Assembly: GCA_002842695.1 (NCBI GenBank)
Contig: PHDT01000010.1
Location: 3,051-65,990 of the forward strand
From: Bacteroidetes bacterium HGW-Bacteroidetes-10
Lineage (GTDB): Bacteria > Bacteroidota > Bacteroidia > Bacteroidales > UBA932
DNA: 62,940 nucleotides
Direction of reading: 5' to 3'
The notes beneath the pieces were generated by a model, which saw only the letters and a program-made list of their open reading frames with translations, made no database searches and was not told where the DNA came from. The position numbers and the translations under genes are program-made. This document shows positions 54,085 to 62,940 of the stretch, piece by piece. Every line of letters starts with the position of its first letter. Positions within the stretch are counted from its first letter, which is position 1.

Positions 54085-56825
54085 TACACTACAATGAGAT
54101 AAAAGCTAATGTTAGGAGCATATATGAGACATTTAAAAAAATCAAGCCCTTTTCAGATGCGATAAATGATGCAACTACGCTTGTAGTATCACAAATCCCA
54201 ATTGAAGAAATTTTTCATCCAAATATAACTTTTTCTTCAATTACAGAAATCTCAGCCTTTCTAAGTGAAGAGCTCATTGAAGAGGTTAATTTAGTTGTAG
54301 ATATAGGTGATCAGCATACAATTTTTGATAACAAAGATCATATTGAATGGTATATACAAAAGATAGCTGAAGGTGAAATTAGCTTCAAGTTCTGGCCTCG
54401 ATACAAAAAATATTTAAATTACATAAAAGGCTGGGCAACTACAACAGTTGAAAATCTTGACCAAACAACTGATAGCATAATTGAATTATTTGAGGATCCT
54501 ACGATAAAGAATAGACCTTTTGACAGAAGAGGCTTAGTTGTTGGATATGTTCAATCTGGTAAAACAGCAAGCTTTATGGGGGTTATTAATAAGGCTATCG
54601 ATTCAGGTTATAAAATTATCATAGTTTTAGCCGGGATGCATGAAAACCTAAGACAACAAACTCAAGAAAGAATTGATGAAGAAATACTTGGAAGAGACAC
54701 TAGTATAAAAGCTGAAATAAAAAGGATTGGCGTATCAACGTTACCTGGGGAATCATATTACCCAATTGACATTTTTACAGAATCAAATTATGATGCTCGA
54801 AAAAATGGAGATTTTAATTTAAAAAAATCTCACGGGACTCCTCCAACCTCAGACAGATGTATTTTGTTTGTTGTGAAAAAAAATAAATCAATTCTTAAGA
54901 ACCTAATAAAATACTTTAAAGGCTGGATCGACACTTTTGATGAAGATCTTGTTTTTGAAGAAGATTCAATCAAACAATTTAATAACATTCCCCTATTAAT
55001 TGTTGATGACGAAGCAGATCAAGCATCAGTAAATACAAAAACACACATAGATAGCGATGGTGATGAAGTCGACCCAACTGCAATCAATGAGTGTATTAGA
55101 GAATTGATGCAACTTTTTAGACAAAAAATTTACCTTGCCTACACCGCAACGCCTTTTGCAAATATTTTTATTCATCATGATTTTCCACATTCAATTTTAG
55201 GTAAGGATCTATTTCCAGAGTCGTTTATTAAGACACTGGAATCTCCCACAAATTATTTCGGTCCAAGGAAAGTGTTCGGATTAAATGAGACTAGTGAGCC
55301 GGGGTTGCCAATAGACAGAATTATTGAAGATGCCGGAATGAAAGACTCTGATTTTGTACCCATTAAACACAAATCTGATTACATCCCAAAATACATCCCA
55401 AACAGCCTTAAAGAAGCAATTGACTCCTTCATCATTTCTTCCGCAATTAGATGGTTACGAGGTCATTCTAAGAAACATAATACAATGCTAATCCATTGTA
55501 CCAGATTTACTAATACACAAAATGAAATCGGAGTATTAGTTAAAGAATATGTGAAAGTTCTAACTCGCGAAATAGTTGGTAAAAATATTAATACAATAAG
55601 CAGACTTGAGAACCTCTACAAAAGAGATCATTCAATCACAACATTAAAAATGAAGGGCTCAGAACATAATTGGAAAGATATAAAAGCGAGCTTGCCCAAA
55701 GTTGTAAAAAAACTAGAAAATAATTGTTTAATTATTAATGGAACCGTTGGTGATATTTTAGACTATAAAAATAAAAAAGATACCGGTTTATGGGTAATTG
55801 CAATAGGTGGCGATAAGCTTTCAAGAGGCCTTACACTTGATGGATTAACAGTGAGTTATTTTACTCGAGCAACAACTTTGTATGACACACTTATGCAAAT
55901 GGGAAGATGGTTTGGGTATAGACACGACTTTGAAGATCTATGTAGAATTTATACAACAAAAATGCTTTATGATTGGTATAGAAATATTTCAATTGCATTT
56001 GAAACTCTACGATCTGAACTGATTGAAATGGAACGACTAAGGCTAACTCCAAAAGAATTTGGATTAAGAATAATCTCTCATCCTGATATGATGATAACAA
56101 ATTCAATGAAAATGAGAGATTCAACACCTTTAAAATTAAATTACAAGGGGACATGCACTGAGACAACAACGTTTCCAAATAATGAGAAAGTTATCGAATC
56201 TAATTATTTATGTACGCAAGATCTGATTTACAAATTAGGTAAACCAGATATTGAAAATCCCAACAAAATAATTTGGCAAAAAGTACCATTGGAGATAATT
56301 CTCGGATTTTTAAACAACTATCAAACTTATAAAGGTTTACCAGCTGCAAACTCTAAAAGGATAAAACAATACATTGAAGCACAAATTTCTGAATCTATAA
56401 CAGATTTTAATTATTGGAATGTTTCCCTTGTGACTTTAGACCGATCTCAAAAGAAAGAAAATCTGATTTCATTTGCTGGACATGAAATAAAGCCTATTAA
56501 CCGTTCGATCAAGGAAAAAGCATCGGATAAATTGTTCATAAAAATGATGACTGATAAAATTGATGAAGCTGTCGACTTGGATATAAATCCAGAATCCTTG
56601 ACTAGAAAACAGATCAGATTATCTCCAAATAGATTTTCTCGTCCATTACTAATGATATATGTTTTAAACATCTTAGATTTTGAGACTGGAAATATCTTAA
56701 AGTTTGATAAAAATATAATTGGATTTGCAATAAGTTGGCCTGGAAACGGGAACTCTGTTGATTTACAATATTATGTTAACACTGTATATCAAGAACTTGA
56801 CTTAAATTACTATGAGGAAAATTAA
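54081..56825 (+). CDS. Z1-domain superfamily II helicase-like ATPase
   Basis: 914 residues. Walker A GYVQSGKT (155-162), Walker B LLIVDDEADQAS (Asp 309 to Asp 313), helicase motif III-like AYTATPFANIF, and the family-typical IAIGGDKLSRGLTLDG and QMGRWFGYR near the second RecA domain (about residues 570-620). This layout is that of Z1 proteins, known from defence and restriction operons. It would translocate on or remodel DNA. It overlaps the GHKL gene by 4 bp and the next gene by 14 bp. Confidence 0.93.
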   Translation: MIHYNEIKANVRSIYETFKKIKPFSDAINDATTLVVSQIPIEEIFHPNITFSSITEISAFLSEELIEEVNLVVDIGDQHTIFDNKDHIEWYIQKIAEGEISFKFWPRYKKYLNYIKGWATTTVENLDQTTDSIIELFEDPTIKNRPFDRRGLVVGYVQSGKTASFMGVINKAIDSGYKIIIVLAGMHENLRQQTQERIDEEILGRDTSIKAEIKRIGVSTLPGESYYPIDIFTESNYDARKNGDFNLKKSHGTPPTSDRCILFVVKKNKSILKNLIKYFKGWIDTFDEDLVFEEDSIKQFNNIPLLIVDDEADQASVNTKTHIDSDGDEVDPTAINECIRELMQLFRQKIYLAYTATPFANIFIHHDFPHSILGKDLFPESFIKTLESPTNYFGPRKVFGLNETSEPGLPIDRIIEDAGMKDSDFVPIKHKSDYIPKYIPNSLKEAIDSFIISSAIRWLRGHSKKHNTMLIHCTRFTNTQNEIGVLVKEYVKVLTREIVGKNINTISRLENLYKRDHSITTLKMKGSEHNWKDIKASLPKVVKKLENNCLIINGTVGDILDYKNKKDTGLWVIAIGGDKLSRGLTLDGLTVSYFTRATTLYDTLMQMGRWFGYRHDFEDLCRIYTTKMLYDWYRNISIAFETLRSELIEMERLRLTPKEFGLRIISHPDMMITNSMKMRDSTPLKLNYKGTCTETTTFPNNEKVIESNYLCTQDLIYKLGKPDIENPNKIIWQKVPLEIILGFLNNYQTYKGLPAANSKRIKQYIEAQISESITDFNYWNVSLVTLDRSQKKENLISFAGHEIKPINRSIKEKASDKLFIKMMTDKIDEAVDLDINPESLTRKQIRLSPNRFSRPLLMIYVLNILDFETGNILKFDKNIIGFAISWPGNGNSVDLQYYVNTVYQELDLNYYEEN

Positions 56826-57819
56826 TTTTTCAAATATTTGGGATAAAATTAATGACGAGTCTCGCCAAAGTCCAAATTCTCTAATTGCAAGAAAAATCCC
56901 ATCAATCAGTAAAGAGTCTGTGTTTATTGCATCCGATTTTAACAATAATATTCGCTGTCTTTTTATTGATCTTTCATCTGTTAAGTATTTAAATACGGGG
57001 AAGTTACCGTTATTTAAAGGCCTTGAGATTAACGAAATGGAACTTACAATTGGGGATTGTAAGCAGCGCCGTTTTCTTAGAATCTCTCAAACGATTCCAA
57101 ATACTGAAAATATTTTTGAGCTTTTTATTTCAGATATTTGTAAAGATATTATTGACCTTCAGACCTTTTCACTACTAGAAAAAACAATTTTTAGAAGTCT
57201 AAGTGAGTGGAAATTATTTTTTGAAAGATATCCAACAGAGTTCTTATCCATCTCATCTCAAATGGGATTATATGGTGAATTAACTTTTTTAGAGAAAATT
57301 CTTTTCCCACGATATCCTTTTTATGAATCAATTCAATATTGGACTGGAGCAAAGCGAACAAATCATGATTTTCAATTCAACAACATTGCTGTTGAAATCA
57401 AAACAACCGCTAGTAAGGAACATACGAAAATTCACATAAGTTCAGAAAGACAATTAGACAAAACAGGGCTTAATAAATTATTTCTAATTTTATATCACAT
57501 AAACACTCATGAAAATGATACTGAAACATCACTTTCGTCTACAGTTAGTCGAATTAGAAGTTTGTTATCAGATGACTTAATTGCACTTGATGCATTCAAT
57601 ACTCAATTGATCAGATGCGGTTACTACGATGATTTCAGCAAGCTATACACATTGGGGTTTTCATCTTCAAAATGTAATATTTTTGAAGTTTGTGAAGACT
57701 TTCCTTCAATAACAACACAAACAATTCCAAACGGGATCGGAGACCTAAAATATACAATAATGGTCTCTGCTTGTGTACATTTTGAGATATCAGAATCAGA
57801 TTTTGTAAAATACATTTAA
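56812..57819 (+). CDS. PD-(D/E)XK motif protein (DUF4420-like)
   Basis: 335 residues. Central nuclease core: YGELTFLEKIL with Glu 156, NHDFQFNN with Asp 186, and VEIKTTA with Glu 195 and Lys 197, i.e. E...D-x8-E-x-K. That is a complete PD-(D/E)XK constellation and matches the family usually placed between Z1 and AIPR genes. It is the best candidate for DNA cleavage in this operon, as the HNH motif of the 51560 product is altered. Confidence 0.9.
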   Translation: MRKINFSNIWDKINDESRQSPNSLIARKIPSISKESVFIASDFNNNIRCLFIDLSSVKYLNTGKLPLFKGLEINEMELTIGDCKQRRFLRISQTIPNTENIFELFISDICKDIIDLQTFSLLEKTIFRSLSEWKLFFERYPTEFLSISSQMGLYGELTFLEKILFPRYPFYESIQYWTGAKRTNHDFQFNNIAVEIKTTASKEHTKIHISSERQLDKTGLNKLFLILYHINTHENDTETSLSSTVSRIRSLLSDDLIALDAFNTQLIRCGYYDDFSKLYTLGFSSSKCNIFEVCEDFPSITTQTIPNGIGDLKYTIMVSACVHFEISESDFVKYI

Positions 57820-57821
57820 CT

Positions 57822-59858
57822 ATGAACCTTAAAGAATTTGCAATAGACTTCACAGAGAACATCTTAATTTCTACAGAAATCGGGGAAAGTAGTCAAGAAG
57901 ATGAAATTACAAGCGATATAATTGAATATATAAAAGATACTGGCGATGTTATTGAACCTGAGCTATGCCACTTTAAACAGCGAGGTTTAAAAATTAATGC
58001 GTTTGATTATGATCAAGAAGGTAATACTTTAGATCTTTTTATTACAGTAGTAAAGCCATCTATTGGGCTTCAAAATGTGTCAGATAATGATATATCTGAA
58101 GCATATGAAAAATTAAAAAAATTATTTCTAGAGGCAATTTCAGGAAAATTAATACAAAAAGTAGATGAATCTAATGAAATGGCTTATGAGCTCATTCAGA
58201 TTATTCAAGATTCAAAAGAAACTTTAGAACATGTTCGTTTTTTTGTATTGACAAATGGACTTGCATCTCCTGATAATATTCCAAATAATTATGTTGAAAA
58301 TGAAATTACTTACGATTATTATCTATGGGATATAGGCAGAGTATACCAGCATTATACAATTAAATCCGGAAAACAGAAAATTGAAATTGACTTTTCAACA
58401 GATTATAACCACCGACTAAAATGTCTTAAAATGGAAGACGTAAGCGATAAAGTCGATGTTTATATTGCAATTGTTCCCGGATCTATTCTTGCTAACATAT
58501 ATAGCAATTATCAACAAGGTTTACTTGAAAAAAATGTACGAACCTTCCTTCAATTCAAAGCAAAAGTTAATCGTGGAATTAAGAAATCCATAATGGAAGA
58601 ACCTGATATGTTTTTTGCATATAACAATGGTATATCAACTACGGCTGATAGTGTCGAGATTGATTATGAAGACAACACATTATATATTACTAAAATAAAT
58701 AATTGGCAAATCGTAAATGGTGGACAAACAACTGCTTCTTTATACTCAACTTCATTAGATAAAAATACTGATTTATCAAAGGTATTCGTACAAATGAAAC
58801 TTTCTGTTATTAAGCAAGAAGTCCCTGTAGAACTTATAATTCCTTCAATTTCTAGGTATGCTAATAGCCAAACGGCAATAAAAGACTCTGACTTCAGTTC
58901 TAATGATCCATATCATGTACATTTAGAGATATTTTCAAGACAAGAATGGATTCCAACCAATACCGGTGGTAAGGCAACAAGTAAATGGTTCTATGAAAGA
59001 ACAAGGGGCCAATATCTTGATGAACAATCTCAAAAACTTGCTGCTTCTGACCTTAGACGATTTAAAATTGAATATCCAAAAAATAAAAAGTTTTCAAAAA
59101 CAGACTTAGCTAAATACGAATTAAGCTGGCAACAACGCCCTTATGATGTAAGTAAGGGTGCAGAAAATAATTATAGGATATTTGAATCTGAACTAAAAAA
59201 AAGACCCGTTGAAGTCACAAAAGATTATTACCATCGAATTATTGCAAAAGCAATTTTGTTCAATGAAATTGATAAACAAGTATTAAAAAAACAGTTAGGA
59301 GGATATAAAGCAAACATGGTATCATACATAATGGCAATGATATCATACAAGACAAATCGTAAACTAGACTTAGATAAGATCTGGGATAATCAGACGTTAT
59401 CTGAAAATCTATATCAAGTTATTGATGAATTAATTCCTATAGTTTGGGAACATATTAATAATCCGTTAAAACAAGGAATGAATATTGGAGAATGGTGTAA
59501 AAAAATTGAATGTTGGAATTCACTCTCTGATAAATTCTATGTTATTGAAAAACTTAAAGATGAATTAATAGCAAATTCAGATGATCGCAGTGAAGTGTCT
59601 GTAGAATATTCTGACGCTGAGAAAAAATTTATTGAAGATATTTCAAATATTCCTCCAATAACTTGGTTTTCAATTTCAAAATGGGCAAAGGAAAACAGTC
59701 TACTTTCGCCTCTTGAAAGAAAGGCAGCATATAACTTTGGTGCAATATTAAATAGGAATCAACAACTTTCATTTAAACAGGCAAAATTTGCATCAAAAAT
59801 ATTGAAACAATCAAATGAGCTTGGATTTAATATGCTAACTGATTCTGGAATTCAATAA
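57822..59858 (+). CDS. AIPR (abortive infection phage resistance) family protein
   Basis: 678 residues. Typical stretches: FFAYNNGISTTADSV followed by INNWQIVNGGQTTASLY in the middle (about 263-310), and later TGGKATSKWFYERTRGQY. AIPR proteins occur in phage-defence and restriction operons; the biochemical role is not settled, though a DNA-modifying or cleaving function has been proposed. Last gene, 2 bp after the nuclease gene. The operon ends here; 130 bp of AT-rich sequence follows. Confidence 0.9.
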   Translation: MNLKEFAIDFTENILISTEIGESSQEDEITSDIIEYIKDTGDVIEPELCHFKQRGLKINAFDYDQEGNTLDLFITVVKPSIGLQNVSDNDISEAYEKLKKLFLEAISGKLIQKVDESNEMAYELIQIIQDSKETLEHVRFFVLTNGLASPDNIPNNYVENEITYDYYLWDIGRVYQHYTIKSGKQKIEIDFSTDYNHRLKCLKMEDVSDKVDVYIAIVPGSILANIYSNYQQGLLEKNVRTFLQFKAKVNRGIKKSIMEEPDMFFAYNNGISTTADSVEIDYEDNTLYITKINNWQIVNGGQTTASLYSTSLDKNTDLSKVFVQMKLSVIKQEVPVELIIPSISRYANSQTAIKDSDFSSNDPYHVHLEIFSRQEWIPTNTGGKATSKWFYERTRGQYLDEQSQKLAASDLRRFKIEYPKNKKFSKTDLAKYELSWQQRPYDVSKGAENNYRIFESELKKRPVEVTKDYYHRIIAKAILFNEIDKQVLKKQLGGYKANMVSYIMAMISYKTNRKLDLDKIWDNQTLSENLYQVIDELIPIVWEHINNPLKQGMNIGEWCKKIECWNSLSDKFYVIEKLKDELIANSDDRSEVSVEYSDAEKKFIEDISNIPPITWFSISKWAKENSLLSPLERKAAYNFGAILNRNQQLSFKQAKFASKILKQSNELGFNMLTDSGIQ

Positions 59859-59991
59859 TGCAACGTTGGAATATGGAAAACTGGTTTTAAATATTAATAC
59901 AAAACAAGTTTAGCTAAAAATAACTTTTTAAATATTTAGCCCAGTTATGCATTTATAATTTTTGAATATTTATTGTATCAAATTGAATTAA

Positions 59992-60441
59992 TCAACTTAA
60001 AAATTTAGTCACCCCCTCATAAACCCCCACATATTCCTCTGGTGTCATCTTTTTGGCGAGGGCGGCGATTAGGGTGAGGGGAATCTGGCCGGGCTGTTTG
60101 AAGCGGATGCAGCTTTTGCCCATATCGAGGCGGGTGGAAGAATGGAGAGGGTATTCGGCCTTAAGCCATTCAAGCATTGGCGTACTCATATAAATCCCAA
60201 AATGGTAGAGGGCAATGTGCCCCTTTTGCGAAGCAAGGCTCATGAACGGCAGCGGCTGGCCGGGGGTGGCGTGGTACCCTTTGGGGTAGGTGGAGAGCGG
60301 AACGGAGAATGTGATCATCCCGTAGCTGATACCCTCCTCAAAGCCCGCCGGCAGGTTATCCCTGAGGCAGTTCAGGAGTGTCAGCATAGCTTCTCTGCGC
60401 TCTTGCGGCAGGGAGGCGATATATTCCTTTGCTGTTTTCAT
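59992..60441 (-). CDS. DUF1801 family protein
   Basis: 149 residues. KTAKEYIASLPQERREAML, DNLPAGFEEGISYGMITF, and MGKSCIRFKQPGQIPLTLIA match the YdhG/DUF1801 family, small cytoplasmic proteins of unknown function with a YjbR-like fold. No partner gene. GC-richer than the defence operon just before it, marking the end of the foreign-looking region. Confidence 0.85.
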   Translation of the reverse strand: MKTAKEYIASLPQERREAMLTLLNCLRDNLPAGFEEGISYGMITFSVPLSTYPKGYHATPGQPLPFMSLASQKGHIALYHFGIYMSTPMLEWLKAEYPLHSSTRLDMGKSCIRFKQPGQIPLTLIAALAKKMTPEEYVGVYEGVTKFLS

Positions 60442-60567
60442 TTCGAGAATTTGTATTTTTATGTTTTCACATTCAGCGTCTGTTTAAACCCTTTCGGGCT
60501 AATATATTTGAGACTCAGAAACTTTTACAGGTATATTTACAAATTAATAATCATAATAAATTTGGCC

Positions 60568-60993
60568 ATGAAAAATAAGTATTTGCGACTTTTGGCTTTC
60601 ACATTTTTTGCCAGCGGAATTTGGGATACAATTGCAGGAATATTATACATCTTTTTCATAGGCACAGGCCGCCAAATTGATAATCCGCCAATAGATCCAT
60701 TCTTTGCAATATTCCTCGGATCGTTTTTTATCTGCTTTGCATATCTTCAGTTTTTATCATCATTTAATATTAAAAGATATGCGTTCAATGTGGGATGTCT
60801 GATTATTGGCAGGCTGTTTTATATAATACAGCTTTACATATTTATGATTTTTGCAGAAGGTTTCCCTTCTACATTTTGGTTTACGGGAGTTATTGATGGC
60901 ACTTTCACAATCCTGTATATCTTCTTTGCTATTAAAAGCGGGCTAGGTCTGAGAGACCTGTTTCTCCCAAAAAGAGCAGCTATTAATCTCTAG
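60568..60993 (+). CDS. Small four-helix membrane protein
   Basis: 141 residues from the ATG at 60568 (MKNKYLRLLAFTFFASGIWD). A much longer in-frame reading that starts inside the DUF1801 gene on the other strand has no support. Four hydrophobic segments are visible (about 5-28, 44-64, 75-95, 105-125). I do not recognise a family; proteins of this outline are common as unassigned membrane proteins in Bacteroidetes. Confidence 0.7.
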   Translation: MKNKYLRLLAFTFFASGIWDTIAGILYIFFIGTGRQIDNPPIDPFFAIFLGSFFICFAYLQFLSSFNIKRYAFNVGCLIIGRLFYIIQLYIFMIFAEGFPSTFWFTGVIDGTFTILYIFFAIKSGLGLRDLFLPKRAAINL

Positions 60994-61002
60994 ATTTTCC
61001 GG

Positions 61003-61431
61003 TCAGCTTTTTCCGGCAGATCCTTTTTGCTTGAAGGTTATCAGCTCAAGTAAATCCTTAAGATCTTGCTCTTCCCTTATATCCAGCGTAAGTGGAATGA
61101 GTTTGCCTATGGGTTTTGCTGAGGCGAAGGCGGATTTGTGCGAAGGGTCAATCTCAAGGGTGGCAATGCCGGCACCGGTTTTTTCAGTGAAGTAGAAACT
61201 GGTTTTGAAATAGCCATCCCAGGCGCTCAGCCAAAAGACGGTTTTGCCTTTGGCGGTCGCTTTGCAAAGCCAGGCTTTGCCGTCATTATACCAGCGCCAC
61301 TCGAATGTAATTTTAAATGGCGGGCCGGAGATATCTCCGGCGAGCTTTTCGTAAGCCGGCCATGAGCTGCCTATTGCAGATGCAATTGTATGCGGGTCGG
61401 GGTTGGTGTTTGGGTCTCTGAGCTGTTGCAT
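61003..61431 (-). CDS. DUF3788 family protein
   Basis: 142 residues. The pattern ITFEWRWYNDGKAWLCKATAKGKTVFWLS, followed by GYFKTSFYFTEK, matches the DUF3788 family, small cytoplasmic proteins of unknown function widespread in anaerobic bacteria. The gene ends 9 bp from the stop of the convergent membrane-protein gene. Confidence 0.85.
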   Translation of the reverse strand: MQQLRDPNTNPDPHTIASAIGSSWPAYEKLAGDISGPPFKITFEWRWYNDGKAWLCKATAKGKTVFWLSAWDGYFKTSFYFTEKTGAGIATLEIDPSHKSAFASAKPIGKLIPLTLDIREEQDLKDLLELITFKQKGSAGKS

Positions 61432-61489
61432 ATTGTTCTGATGTGTTAGTTGTTAGCTGGCCGGCCGGTGAGATTTTGTCACCAAAAAA

Positions 61490-62215
61490 TTACTCTTCGA
61501 GCAAAATCACAAAATCCCGAACCGCATCAATATCCTCAATCTTCACCTTATGCTCCTTCAGGTACTTTTTCATAAAATCTGCCCTGTGCGGATAGAGCTT
61601 CCGGAGCTGATTTATGGTGCTGAATTTCTCTGGCTGGCTGCCTTTGTTTATCCAGTAGTTAATATAGGGCTTGGTTTTGTAGCCTTCGGGCAGGGAGAGG
61701 TTGTAGACCGCTCCGCCTCCAACTAATGTGGACATTGTTACCGTCGATGAGGTCTGAGATGTGGTTCCGTAAGGGCCGGGTTTCCCCGGGGCAATTACTG
61801 AGCATTTGTATTCGGCACACAGGCTCTTTGCGGGATGTGCGTCATCTGACGAAGGGCTCAGCCAGAGCTCCTCAACAAACTTTTTATTGAAAACAACGAA
61901 CCTCCTTCCGGCAATCACAACAGAATCGACCCTGCCAATTTCGTTTTCGCCAATGGCCAGAACCTTCCCCTTGCTCATAAAAACCACCTCCTCTGTAAGG
62001 GCGTTTAAATTAAGCGAGCCCTTGTTTATCGGCCCACCCTTAAGAAAAATATCCCCCTCGGTAAATTCAGGGAAAATGTAATGCGTGAGGACAATCCCTC
62101 TTGTTTGCGCCTGCGCCGGCTGGGTTACTGCAGTCACCATGGCAAGGCCCATAGTCAGGCCAATGGCTATGCTGACTGCCATTCTGATGCTTTTGCGGAT
62201 TCCTGAGTTTTTCAT
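61490..62215 (-). CDS. Exported protein of unknown function
   Basis: 241 residues from the ATG at 62215, which overlaps the stop codon of the upstream gene as ATGA; an ATG nine codons earlier is less likely. Signal peptide about 1-37 (VTQPAQAQ). Strand-rich after that, with GDIFLKGGPINKGSLNLNALTEEV, VVIAGRRFVVFNKKF and a basic C-terminal helix region (LRKLYPHRADFMKKYLKEHK). The form resembles Bacteroidetes periplasmic proteins that report metal or redox stress, but I cannot name a family. Coupled to the lipoprotein gene before it. Confidence 0.65.
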   Translation of the reverse strand: MKNSGIRKSIRMAVSIAIGLTMGLAMVTAVTQPAQAQTRGIVLTHYIFPEFTEGDIFLKGGPINKGSLNLNALTEEVVFMSKGKVLAIGENEIGRVDSVVIAGRRFVVFNKKFVEELWLSPSSDDAHPAKSLCAEYKCSVIAPGKPGPYGTTSQTSSTVTMSTLVGGGAVYNLSLPEGYKTKPYINYWINKGSQPEKFSTINQLRKLYPHRADFMKKYLKEHKVKIEDIDAVRDFVILLEE

Positions 62216-62823
62216 CTTAGCTGTAACATTGTTGTTGTGCAAGAACTCACTTTAGTCACAAAATCTTCTGCGGCCGCTCTCAGCTCCTTTCCTTCAGGAG
62301 TTTGAGTGTCGGCCTTCTTGATAATGGCATTTATCTGTGGCTTAAAGGCTCCCCACGAATTCATATAGTTTAAAAAGATTCCGGAGCCTTTATAGGTTGG
62401 AAATTCTACCGGAACTATTTCTGTAAGCATTGCTGCAGGCCGATTTCCGCTTGTCATTGTCCAGATGTTTTCAACAAACAGTGAGTCCAGTTTGAAAAGT
62501 GCTTTTGCAGCACTTCCAAATTTCATCATCACTATATTCTGTATAGATGACACTCCTTTCGCAAGATCCATTGTTAGCGACTCTGCACTCCTGTGCTGAA
62601 CGTAGAACTCTTCGAATGAATTTGTGTATACTCTCCATACCAAAATCTGAGCTTCGTATGGCCCTGTCCCCGACATTGGAGGCATTACAGAGCTGCGCAG
62701 CTGGATGTCAGTCTCGGCAGGCATTGGTGCTTTTGTACAGTTCTGAAACGTCACGGCCATTAAAACAACAGCGCATCCGGCTACAACTAATCTTGCGACC
62801 TTAGGGAATGATAATGATTTCAT
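62212..62823 (-). CDS. Lipoprotein of unknown function
   Basis: 203 residues from the ATG at 62823 (MKSLSFPKVARLVV); an earlier ATG at 62877 lies upstream of the promoter element and is unlikely. The hydrophobic signal ends in a lipobox-like TFQNC. The mature part is about 180 residues of mixed helix and strand (EAQILVWRVYTNSFEEFYVQHR) with no familiar domain. Forms a two-gene operon with the exported protein after it (4-bp overlap). Confidence 0.65.
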   Translation of the reverse strand: MKSLSFPKVARLVVAGCAVVLMAVTFQNCTKAPMPAETDIQLRSSVMPPMSGTGPYEAQILVWRVYTNSFEEFYVQHRSAESLTMDLAKGVSSIQNIVMMKFGSAAKALFKLDSLFVENIWTMTSGNRPAAMLTEIVPVEFPTYKGSGIFLNYMNSWGAFKPQINAIIKKADTQTPEGKELRAAAEDFVTKVSSCTTTMLQLR

Positions 62824-62846
62824 GTTTAGGGATTTTGATGAATACC

Positions 62847-62854
62847 CAAATGTA
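62847..62854 (-). promoter_or_regulatory. -7 promoter element for the 62823 operon
   Basis: Minus-strand TACATTTG matching TAnnTTTG, 24 bp before the start at 62823. Confidence 0.5.
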
Positions 62855-62880
62855 ACAAAAAATGTTGTTGGCCGCACTTG

Positions 62881-62940
62881 CCTCAGAGGTAAAGTGTCAA
62901 ATCATTCAATAACAGACTGTATAACAAGTCGGTTAATAAT
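62881..62940. repeat. Inverted-repeat element, copy B2 (left arm, cut by the window edge)
   Basis: CCTCAGAGGTAAAGTGTCAA is identical to the left arm of copy B1 at 17513. The window ends 60 bp into it; if the 104-bp rule holds, the right arm would end 44 bp beyond the edge. Confidence 0.7.

Noticed and set aside
49115..59858. Assignment of the defence operon to BREX or DISARM
   Set aside because: No PglZ, BrxC, DrmA or DrmB-type gene is present; the set fits GHKL/Z1/AIPR restriction-type clusters.
60142..60567. Long in-frame extension of the small membrane protein, giving 283 residues
   Set aside because: The extension overlaps the DUF1801 gene on the other strand and is rich in residues typical of antisense reading; the ATG at 60568 starts a normal membrane protein.
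1..62940. tRNA, rRNA and insertion-sequence genes
   Set aside because: I looked through the intergenic regions and saw no cloverleaf, ribosomal RNA stretch or transposase gene.

Overview
The window looks like a chromosomal segment of a member of the Bacteroidota, most likely order Bacteroidales. Evidence: many starts are preceded by the phylum-specific -7 promoter element TAnnTTTG, and the gene families fit (S46 dipeptidyl-peptidase, DASS symporter, TonB receptor with carboxypeptidase-like N-terminus, DUF4876 and DUF2807 lipoproteins, Mrp lacking the usual CxxC). Base composition is uneven: housekeeping genes at both ends are moderately GC-rich, the cobalamin and peptidase loci are AT-richer, and the restriction-type operon is the most AT-rich.

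Layout. 1-9.1 kb: housekeeping genes (glycerate kinase fragment, S46 peptidase, Mrp, an aspS-oxyR-CNNM transporter run on the minus strand, DASS symporter). 9.6-15.1 kb: small envelope and metabolic genes (DUF2807, thermonuclease lipoprotein, beta-propeller, ferredoxin-nitroreductase, MORN-repeat protein, NUDIX). 15.3-17.5 kb: an overlapping pair, an unknown protein with a possible nuclease motif plus a beta-CASP-like metallo-beta-lactamase protein, sitting between two 104-bp inverted-repeat elements. 17.6-18.0 kb: an EEP-family pseudogene. 18.1-31.5 kb: corrinoid uptake and late cobalamin assembly in two riboswitch-led operons, DUF71-btuF-cobO-btuC-btuD-phosphatase and btuB-cobU-cobT-cobS-cobC-cobQ-cobD-cbiB. 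No corrin-ring synthesis genes are present, so the locus suits salvage of incomplete corrinoids. 31.6-45.4 kb: a DUF5694 protein, then a run in which three paralogous secreted caspase-fold (clan CD-like) proteins with HEAT-like C-termini surround a TonB receptor, a DUF4876 lipoprotein and a DUF6850-like barrel. 45.4-48.6 kb: an S9 peptidase and a truncated MBL gene. 49.1-59.9 kb: a tight seven-gene defence operon with two 5-methylcytosine methyltransferases, a duplicated-domain HNH protein, a MORC/MutL-like GHKL ATPase, a Z1 helicase, a PD-(D/E)XK protein and AIPR. 60-62.9 kb: small ordinary genes.

Most novel-looking: (1) the triplicated caspase-fold/HEAT proteins with the TonB system; (2) a family of structured intergenic inverted repeats, including a fixed-length 104-bp class whose arms vary but keep their palindromy, and nested double-hairpin relatives; (3) the two-gene module between two such repeats. 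The defence operon resembles MORC/Z1/AIPR restriction-modification clusters already predicted in the literature, with some unusual details.

All domain calls come from reading motifs by eye; no database search was run.
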